In this document: positions 1 to 4,654 of the stretch, piece after piece
How the letters are laid out: every line of letters begins with the position of its first letter
Numbering within the stretch: position 1 is the first letter of the stretch
From: Terriglobia bacterium
Lineage (GTDB): Bacteria > Acidobacteriota > Terriglobia > UBA7540
DNA: 7,801 nucleotides
Direction of reading: 5' to 3'
Assembly (NCBI GenBank): GCA_030040455.1
Contig: JASHTR010000179.1
Coordinates: 1 to 7,801, forward strand
Notes under the pieces: generated by a model
What the model saw: only the letters and a program-made list of their open reading frames with translations
The model's database searches: none
Told to the model about the DNA's origin: nothing
Position numbers and translations under genes: made by a program

Positions 1-233
1 AAAATGCCCGCACCGTCCTGAAGAGTGTGCGGCTCTGCTCGCTTGCAGAAAGCCTGGGCGGTGTTGAAACGCTCATTTCCCACCCTGCCACAATGACCCA
101 CGCCAGCGTTCCTGCTGAAGCGCGCATGAAATTGGGCATTACGGACGGCCTGGTGCGAATCTCGGTGGGCATCGAGGATGTCGAGGACCTTACTGCGGAC
201 CTCGATCAGGCGCTGGCTAAGCTGACGGACTGA
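1..233 (+). CDS. Trans-sulfuration family PLP enzyme (cystathionine gamma-synthase / beta-lyase / methionine gamma-lyase type), C-terminal fragment
   Basis: This is the last 76 codons of a gene entering from the left; the reading frame begins at base 3 and ends at TGA 231-233. The C-terminal Cys/Met metabolism PLP-dependent family signature is plain: AESLGGVETLISHPATMTHA, then a GITDGLVRISVGIEDVEDL block and a final helix. In this family the SLGGVE(S/T)L-HPA(T/S)MTH segment lies near the substrate carboxylate site, and SVGIED closes the C-terminal domain. The pyridoxal-binding lysine lies upstream, outside the window. Enzymes of this fold carry out cystathionine synthesis or cleavage, homocysteine formation from acylhomoserine, or methionine gamma-elimination; the tail alone cannot tell these apart, so no symbol is given. 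It is cytosolic. The gene converges on cutA with a hairpin between them. The family call is secure; the exact reaction is not. Confidence 0.9.
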   Translation, partial: NARTVLKSVRLCSLAESLGGVETLISHPATMTHASVPAEARMKLGITDGLVRISVGIEDVEDLTADLDQALAKLTD

Positions 234-236
234 AAA

Positions 237-271
237 GCAGTGACAAGTGATGAGTGAAGAGTGACGAGGAA
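237..271 (+). repeat. Heptanucleotide tandem repeat (NNAGTGA)4 plus a degenerate unit
   Basis: Directly after the stop of the trans-sulfuration gene the sequence runs in 7-base steps: gcAGTGA (237-243), caAGTGA (244-250), tgAGTGA (251-257), agAGTGA (258-264), then a degraded cgAGGAA (265-271). The last five bases of each of the four good units are identical and the first two vary. The same heptad appears inverted at 297-317 as CCACTCT, TCACTCG, TCACTGT, so the two blocks can pair. Confidence 0.75.
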
Positions 272-321
272 AAGCAACGCATGTGATTGGGGTTCGCCAC
301 TCTTCACTCGTCACTGTTTTT
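246..321 (+). terminator. Inverted repeat with T-tract between convergent genes, probable terminator
   Basis: Bases 246-263 (AGTGATGAGTGAAGAGTG) pair with 298-315 (CACTCTTCACTCGTCACT) over 18 positions, 17 Watson-Crick plus one T:G, around a 34-base loop. G316 and TTTTT 317-321 follow, giving an intrinsic-terminator shape for transcription coming from the trans-sulfuration gene. The 3' arm contains the stop codon of cutA (304-306 on the minus strand), so the structure sits at the meeting point of two convergent genes. The loop is longer than in a typical intrinsic terminator and the stem is not very GC-rich, so it may instead be a dispersed intergenic hairpin repeat. The heptad makeup of the arms allows several pairing registers. 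Confidence 0.55.
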
Positions 322-633
322 GACCGACTCCTCGATCCATTGCAGATAGTCTGGCGAGCCATCAATGATGGGCAGGCTGATGATTTCCGGCGTGGTATAG
401 GAGTGGTTCCTCATGACGGCGGTCTTTACCTCTTCAAAGAGTTTCCGAGTGGTCTTGATGAAGAGGAGAAACTCGCGGTCGTTCGCCACTTTCCCTTTCC
501 ATCGGTAGATCGAGCGAATGGGCTGCGTGATGTTCACGCAAGCGGCGAGACGGGATTCGACCAGCCGCCGGGCGATCTTCCGGCTCTCGCGCAAGTTTCC
601 TGCCGTCACCAGGACAACGATTTTGTCCGTCAA
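304..633 (-). CDS. cutA: CutA-like divalent cation tolerance protein
   Basis: A 109-residue protein matching the usual CutA length of about 105-115. It starts IVVLVTAGN and carries the family hallmarks ESRLAACVNI (Cys32), a YRWKGKV strand, a REFLLFIKTT strand and HSYTTPEI followed by a GSPDYLQWI helix. CutA proteins are trimeric, ferredoxin-like-fold proteins linked to copper and other divalent metal tolerance; the molecular role remains unsettled. The start is chosen as TTG at 633, because GGAGG (643-639 on the minus strand) lies 5 bases upstream and the product then begins MTDKIVVLVTAGN, where the family begins. GTG at 645 would add four residues with a weaker ribosome site. The frame stays open upstream to 1332, but that stretch is antisense to the mutase gene and not CutA-like. 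No signal peptide is seen, so it is probably cytosolic. It is divergent from the mutase gene. Confidence 0.93.
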   Translation of the reverse strand: MTDKIVVLVTAGNLRESRKIARRLVESRLAACVNITQPIRSIYRWKGKVANDREFLLFIKTTRKLFEEVKTAVMRNHSYTTPEIISLPIIDGSPDYLQWIEESVKNSDE

Positions 634-638
634 GGCTT

Positions 639-643
639 CCTCC
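639..643 (-). promoter_or_regulatory. Shine-Dalgarno site that selects a TTG start for cutA
   Basis: On the minus strand GGAGG is followed by AAGCC and then TTG at 633, a 5-base spacing. This favours TTG over the in-frame GTG at 645, whose first codons would lie within this ribosome-binding sequence. Confidence 0.6.
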
Positions 644-659
644 ACACCGATGGCTTCCC

Positions 660-688
660 TTGCGCCCTCAGTGACCCAAAGATACAAT
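660..688 (+). promoter_or_regulatory. Probable promoter of the mutase gene with start-proximal -10 (TACAAT)
   Basis: TACAAT at 683-688 matches the -10 consensus at five of six positions; TTGCGC at 660-665 lies 17 bases upstream and matches the -35 at three. The last base of the -10 is only 8 bases before the ATG at 697, so transcription would begin within a couple of bases of the start codon. No Shine-Dalgarno sequence is evident in the intervening bases. The 10-mer AAGATACAAT (679-688) recurs exactly at 6363-6372 before mtaB. Confidence 0.45.
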
Positions 689-707
689 AGGGCCGGATGG
701 CGGGCAA
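679..707 (-). promoter_or_regulatory. Possible cutA promoter, overlapping the divergent mutase promoter
   Basis: On the minus strand TTGCCC (707-702) and TATCTT (684-679) are separated by 17 bases, each matching the sigma-70 consensus at four of six positions. Initiation near 672 would give a leader of roughly 40 bases containing the GGAGG site. The -35 element would lie within the first codons of the mutase gene, and the -10 shares bases with the plus-strand TACAAT at 683-688. This is a sequence-match inference only. Confidence 0.3.
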
Positions 708-2112
708 TCCGATACATTTCGGGACGTCCGGCTGGCGCGGGATTATCGCGGAGGATTTCACTTTTGCCAACGTCCGCCTCGCGGCCGCGGCCATTGCCCA
801 TTATCTCACCGGGCGCTCCTCTCACCCACGAGTCATCACCGGCTACGATACGCGCTTCCTCTCTGAAAAGTTTGCCAGCGCAGCGGGTGAAATCCTGGCT
901 TCGCACGGTGTCGAAGTGCACTCCACTACCCGCCCCCACCCCACTCCAGCGCTTGCTTACGCTATCATCCACAACCGGTTTGACGGGGGCATCAACATCA
1001 CCGCGAGTCACAACCCGCCGGAGTATAACGGGCTGAAATTTTCGACCGCCGATGGCGCGCCCGCCATGCCCGAGGTTACGCGCGAAGTGGAGCGCCTGGC
1101 AGAACGGGTGCTGGCGGAGGAATACTCGCTCAAAGGACCTCGGTTTACAGCACCGCTTTATCGGCCTGCTGATCCACGTCTTGCCTATCTGGAAGAGATC
1201 AAGAGAAAGGTCGATCTCGGCGCTATCGCTCGGGCCGGGCTGCGGATTGTCTACGATCCTCTGTACGGGACGGCGCGAGGTTACCTCGACGACGCGCTTC
1301 GCGAGGCGGGCGTTGAGGTCCACACTCTCCACGACTGCCGCGACGTTCTATTTTCCGGGGTGGGACCCGAGCCGAGCGCCGAGAACCTGGCAGAACTTGG
1401 AAAGCTCGTCATCGAACGGCATTGTTCCATCGGCCTTGCGACGGATGGAGATGCAGACCGGTTCGGCATGGTTGACACCGACGGAACGTGGATTCAGCCG
1501 AACTATGTTCTGGGCTTGCTCGCCGATTATCTCGTTGAAGTCCGAAAGATACCGGGCGGCATTGCGCGCACTGTGGCCACAACTCACCTCATGGATGCTG
1601 TCGCCAGGCATCACCACGTCCCGCTCTTCGAGACCCCCGTGGGTTTTAAATACATCGGTGAATTGATCGAGCAGGATAAAATCGCGATAGGCGGTGAGGA
1701 GAGCGCGGGCATGAGCATTGCCGGTCATATACCTGAGAAAGACGGTATTCTCGCCTGCTTGCTGGCCGCAGAGGCGGTCGCCCGGCGGGGGCTTTCTCTG
1801 GGGCAGCAGCTCGAGGCGCTATTCAAAAAGGTCGGTCCGTATTACTCCGAGCGGGTTAACCTGCATCTAAAGCCCGAGGTACAAAAAAAGGCTTTGGAAA
1901 AGCTGAAGACCGATTGGGACCGGTTTGATTCGCGCAAGGTTGTCCGTATTGACCGGACCGATGGTTTAAAGATGATCTGCGAAGACGGCTCATGGGTGTT
2001 AATGCGACCCTCCGGCACCGAGCCGGTGGTGCGACTTTACTCGGAGGCGTCCACGAGCGCCGAAGTCAAGAAATTGATGGATTCGGCCAGGACTTTTGTA
2101 TTGAACCCTTAG
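697..2112 (+). CDS. Phosphoglucomutase/phosphomannomutase family protein (alpha-D-phosphohexomutase)
   Basis: A full-length, 471-residue, four-domain phosphohexomutase, which interconverts hexose 1- and 6-phosphates through a phosphoserine intermediate. The N-terminal HFGTSGWRG is at residues 7-15. The phosphoserine loop TASHNP has catalytic Ser104. The magnesium loop TDGDADRFG carries Asp250, Asp252 and Asp254. The sugar-binding loop GEESAG is at 333-338, and the phosphate-binding loop RPSGTEP at 437-443. Every active-site element is intact. The opening GTSGWRG, rather than the GTDGxRG usual in GlmM, argues for a glucose/mannose phosphate mutase, but the substrate cannot be fixed from sequence, so no symbol is assigned. 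It is cytosolic, supplying sugar nucleotides or glycogen precursors. ATG 697 places the family N-terminus correctly; it lacks a clear Shine-Dalgarno and sits just after a -10-like TACAAT. It heads the run of plus-strand genes, 28 bases before the ftsB-like gene. Confidence 0.95.
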   Translation: MAGNPIHFGTSGWRGIIAEDFTFANVRLAAAAIAHYLTGRSSHPRVITGYDTRFLSEKFASAAGEILASHGVEVHSTTRPHPTPALAYAIIHNRFDGGINITASHNPPEYNGLKFSTADGAPAMPEVTREVERLAERVLAEEYSLKGPRFTAPLYRPADPRLAYLEEIKRKVDLGAIARAGLRIVYDPLYGTARGYLDDALREAGVEVHTLHDCRDVLFSGVGPEPSAENLAELGKLVIERHCSIGLATDGDADRFGMVDTDGTWIQPNYVLGLLADYLVEVRKIPGGIARTVATTHLMDAVARHHHVPLFETPVGFKYIGELIEQDKIAIGGEESAGMSIAGHIPEKDGILACLLAAEAVARRGLSLGQQLEALFKKVGPYYSERVNLHLKPEVQKKALEKLKTDWDRFDSRKVVRIDRTDGLKMICEDGSWVLMRPSGTEPVVRLYSEASTSAEVKKLMDSARTFVLNP

Positions 2113-2129
2113 ACGGCAACGTATATGCT
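2101..2129 (+). promoter_or_regulatory. Possible promoter of the ftsB-like gene
   Basis: TTGAAC (2101-2106) overlaps the last codons of the mutase gene and TATGCT (2124-2129) lies 17 bases on, each matching consensus at four of six positions. The -10 ends 11 bases before ATG 2141, the same start-proximal arrangement as for the mutase and mtaB genes. Both hexamers are only moderate matches, and read-through from the mutase gene is an equally good explanation for expression. Confidence 0.25.
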
Positions 2130-2140
2130 GAACTCGCTGG

Positions 2141-2503
2141 ATGAGAACGATGAAAGGCTTTGACTGGCGTCAGGAAAATTTTCAGCGCGGCGCAATTGTC
2201 GCTGGCGTGCTGCTTTTGATCGCCTTGCTGGTGCACGGAATTTACGGGTCGGATGGTCTGGTCACTCTCTACCGCAAGCGCCGGGAATATAAGACTCTCT
2301 CGCAGCAAATCCAGCAACTCAAGCAGGAAAATCTGGAGCTTCAGAAGGAAGTGCAAAATCTCCGGTCGAATCCGGCCACCATCGAGCGCTATGCTCGCGA
2401 AGAGCTCCACATGGCCCGCCATAACGAAATCATCTACATGCTTCCGCAAAAAAAACCGAGCTCCGGCGATGCAGCGCTCAACCATGCTGCTTTCAAACCG
2501 TAG
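2141..2503 (+). CDS. ftsB: FtsB/DivIC-family septum formation initiator protein
   Basis: A 120-residue bitopic membrane protein with the layout of the DivIC/FtsB family. A short charged cytoplasmic N-terminus is followed by a hydrophobic segment at about residues 17-36. A periplasmic coiled coil runs from about 44 to 76, rich in Gln, Leu, Glu and Lys, with LSQQIQQLKQENLELQKEV. The conserved post-coil element is IERYAREELHMARHNEIIY (81-99), corresponding to the family pattern ER-ARE-L-M---E. FtsB acts in the divisome with FtsL and FtsQ to license septal peptidoglycan synthesis. No ftsL or ftsQ is adjacent here. ATG 2141 is given; ATG 2150 is an equally possible start that removes three residues, and neither has a strong Shine-Dalgarno. 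An eight-A run at 2448-2455 lies in the penultimate part of the gene (Gln-Lys-Lys). The C-terminal 15 residues look disordered. The family is secure; the symbol is used in the broad family sense. Confidence 0.88.
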   Translation: MRTMKGFDWRQENFQRGAIVAGVLLLIALLVHGIYGSDGLVTLYRKRREYKTLSQQIQQLKQENLELQKEVQNLRSNPATIERYAREELHMARHNEIIYMLPQKKPSSGDAALNHAAFKP

Positions 2504-2526
2504 CCCGGACTCACGGCGCCCCTTTT

Positions 2527-2532
2527 GGAGGG
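2527..2532 (+). promoter_or_regulatory. Strong Shine-Dalgarno (GGAGGG) fixing a GTG start
   Basis: GGAGGG lies 5 bases before GTG 2538. The frame is open back to 2253 without a stop, so this site is what decides the true start of the FAD oxidoreductase. It also places the first codons directly at a signal peptide. Confidence 0.75.
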
Positions 2533-2537
2533 ACCCT

Positions 2538-4634
2538 GTGAAGCGCGTGGCATGGCGCTTCCTCCTTCTGGTATCTATCTTGCCGATCGGATGGGTCACA
2601 GGGACGTGCGCGGCCACGGTCCACGTGCTCGATCCGCTACGGGTCCGCGCCGATCGACCCGCGTCCTCAGCTGTTCTCACCCTTACCTTGCCCTCCCATC
2701 TTTCTCCAATCGCCTGCGATATTCTGGTGGTTGGCGCCAGCACAGGAGGAGTTGCTGCGGCGCTGGCAGCGGCCCAGGCCGGGCGCTATGTCTGTCTTAC
2801 GGAAGAAACAGGCTGGATTGGAGGCCAAATCACCGCTCAGGGAGTTTCCGCATTTGATGGTAACCGCTATGTTGAAACCACCGGAGTGACCGCCAGCTTT
2901 CAAACGCTCCGCCACGCGATCCGCAGTGAATACAAGAGTCGTTACCGGCTTTCCGCCCTCGCCACGGGAGAGGAGTTTTTCAACCCTGGCAATTGCTGGG
3001 TGAGCGCGTTATGCTTTGAGGCCCCCGTGGCCCTCCGGGTTCTCGATCGGATGCTTCAGCCCTTGGAGAAAAAGGGATTAATCCGCATCTTTCTTCGGAC
3101 TAAACCGGTTCGTGTGGTGCGGCAAGGCAACAGGATTACTGCCCTGCTGGCTTATGACTTTGCGAGCCAGCAATGGTTCCAATTCCAGGCGCGTTATGTA
3201 CTTGATGCGACGGATACCGGAGAACTGCTTCCTCTGGCCGGCGCCGAATATGTGACTGGCGCAGAGCCACGTCGCCAGACCGGCGAGCCGGACGCGCGTC
3301 CTGGGAGCGGCGACATGCGCGACATTCAGAGCTTCACGTACACGTTCGTTTTGGCACGCAACCCCGAACATAATTACCGGATTCCCCGCCCCCGAGAATA
3401 TGAACAGCACCTTCATGCCCAGCCTTACACGCTGACGCTCAACTACGGCGGCGGAAAGTCTCTTACTTATCGGATGTTTCTGAAAGCGCCCGGCACACCC
3501 GGTTCTTTTTGGGCTTATCGTCGTCTTGTTGCGGCGGAGAACTTCACGGGGCTGGAGGCGCCGCACGAGGTTTCCATGGTGAATTGGCCCGGCAACGATT
3601 ATTGCGGTCCGGACCTGCTTTCGGATAACCCTTTCAAACAGGCGGAAGCGATGCGGGAAGCCAAAAGCGTTGCGCTCGGGTTGGTCTATTGGCTTCAGAC
3701 GGACGTCCCGCGGGACAGCGGGAACGGAAAAGGATACCCCGGGCTCGAGCTGCTCGCTTCCGCGCTCGGCTCTGCCGATGGCCTTTCACAGTTTCCTTAT
3801 ATCCGGGAGTCGCGGCGCATCAAAGCCCTCCGGACGATTCGCGAGCAGGATATCTCCTCACGTTATCAAAAGGGGCCGCGCGCCGCGCTGTTCCCAGACT
3901 CCGTGGGCATTGGTTTTTACCCCATTGATATCCACGGGTGCTCAAAAATGGATTTTGCCTCGGGCTCGAAGCCCTTCCAGATTCCCCTCGGGGCGCTCCT
4001 TCCAAGACATCTCGTCGACCTCCTCGCCGCCTCCAAAGATATCGGCACGACGCATATCACCAATGGAGCGTATCGCCTGCATCCGGTAGAGTGGGCGATC
4101 GGGGAAGCAGCCGGGACGGCCGCGGCCTTCGCGCTGGACCACGATGTAGCGCCCCGCGAGATCGATACGAACCAGGAGCTCACCCGCGAGCTCGAGCGCA
4201 AGCTGCTGGATCGCGGCGTTCCCATTTTCTGGTTTGACGATCTTGAGCCGAAAGACCGCGCTTTCGAGGCAGCGCAAATGCTCGCAACCGAAGGCATCTT
4301 TGGAGCAAACAATCGCAACTTGCATTTCTTTCCCGGTCGACCTGTGACGCGCGGTGAAGCGGCGCTGGCCCTGGCGCGCGCTGAACATCGAGGCACGGTC
4401 ATCCCGCAGGCCTCCGAAGCAGCCGCCATCCAGGAATTGGTTCGGGCAGGCTATCTCCCCGAAGGATTCGCTAACGCTGGCACATGGTCCCAACCTGCCG
4501 GCTGGCAGGATTTGATCTTCGCCGGGCGGAAAACCGGAGTGTCGGAGTCGGGCACAAGAGAGGGTTTTGTTACTCGGGCGGAGTTTGCCATCTGGCTTGA
4601 GCGCGTCTGCTCGCGATCATTCAATCAACAATAG
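2538..4634 (+). CDS. Exported FAD-dependent oxidoreductase (FAD_oxidored type) with C-terminal SLH-like region
   Basis: A 698-residue protein of unknown substrate. Starting from GTG 2538, residues 1-26 form a signal peptide (KR, a hydrophobic stretch from Phe8 to Val20, small residues near TCAA), so it should act outside the cytoplasmic membrane. The dinucleotide fold CDILVVGASTGGVAAALAAAQAG begins near residue 60, with Gly66, Ser68 and Gly71 in the nucleotide loop; Ser replaces the usual middle glycine. TGWIGGQITAQGVSAFDG (91-108) and VLDATDTGEL (221-230) are typical of the FAD_oxidored group. Residues about 567-613 and 624-694 resemble two S-layer homology modules: an EAAQMLATEGIFG helix then PVTRGEAALALARA, and AAIQELVRAGYL then FVTRAEFAIWLERV. 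Such modules bind cell-wall or outer-envelope polymers in other proteins. The gene is 34 bases after ftsB and 20 before the GMC gene. The FAD fold is firm; anchoring is inference. Confidence 0.87.
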   Translation: MKRVAWRFLLLVSILPIGWVTGTCAATVHVLDPLRVRADRPASSAVLTLTLPSHLSPIACDILVVGASTGGVAAALAAAQAGRYVCLTEETGWIGGQITAQGVSAFDGNRYVETTGVTASFQTLRHAIRSEYKSRYRLSALATGEEFFNPGNCWVSALCFEAPVALRVLDRMLQPLEKKGLIRIFLRTKPVRVVRQGNRITALLAYDFASQQWFQFQARYVLDATDTGELLPLAGAEYVTGAEPRRQTGEPDARPGSGDMRDIQSFTYTFVLARNPEHNYRIPRPREYEQHLHAQPYTLTLNYGGGKSLTYRMFLKAPGTPGSFWAYRRLVAAENFTGLEAPHEVSMVNWPGNDYCGPDLLSDNPFKQAEAMREAKSVALGLVYWLQTDVPRDSGNGKGYPGLELLASALGSADGLSQFPYIRESRRIKALRTIREQDISSRYQKGPRAALFPDSVGIGFYPIDIHGCSKMDFASGSKPFQIPLGALLPRHLVDLLAASKDIGTTHITNGAYRLHPVEWAIGEAAGTAAAFALDHDVAPREIDTNQELTRELERKLLDRGVPIFWFDDLEPKDRAFEAAQMLATEGIFGANNRNLHFFPGRPVTRGEAALALARAEHRGTVIPQASEAAAIQELVRAGYLPEGFANAGTWSQPAGWQDLIFAGRKTGVSESGTREGFVTRAEFAIWLERVCSRSFNQQ

Positions 4635-4636
4635 TG

Positions 4637-4642
4637 TAAACT
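4637..4642 (+). promoter_or_regulatory. Possible start-proximal -10 (TAAACT) before the GMC gene
   Basis: TAAACT lies just after the stop of the FAD oxidoreductase and 12 bases before ATG 4655. It fits the TANNNT pattern seen before other starts here. No respectable -35 hexamer is found 16-18 bases upstream, so support is weak. Confidence 0.2.
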
Positions 4643-4654
4643 TCAAGTTTGGCA

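Noticed and set aside
283..690. 135-residue plus-strand open frame opposite cutA
   Set aside because: It is the antisense shadow of cutA, whose protein has the family signature; the shadow shows no recognisable motif.
634..1332. Long upstream extension of the cutA frame giving a 342-residue minus-strand open frame
   Set aside because: The extra 233 codons lie antisense to the mutase gene, which has every active-site motif intact. The extension contains no recognisable domain and the CutA part is complete without it.
1883..1889. Seven-A run in the mutase gene as a frameshift site
   Set aside because: The frame continues through it to the conserved RPSGTEP loop, so there is no sign of a programmed or accidental shift.
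2253..2537. Upstream extension of the FAD oxidoreductase frame to 2253
   Set aside because: It overlaps the clearly coding ftsB gene in another frame, would bury the signal peptide inside the protein, and ignores the GGAGGG site 5 bases before GTG 2538.
2598..2616. Possible lipoprotein signal (cysteine after VTGT) in the FAD oxidoreductase
   Set aside because: The residue before Cys24 is Thr rather than Gly, Ala or Ser and the lipobox leucine position does not fit, so ordinary signal peptidase cleavage near TCAA is preferred.
3917..4493. Two long minus-strand open frames (170 and 183 residues) inside the FAD oxidoreductase
   Set aside because: They are GC-rich antisense shadows with no domain-like pattern and no plausible ribosome site; the plus-strand frame carries the coherent FAD fold and SLH-like modules.
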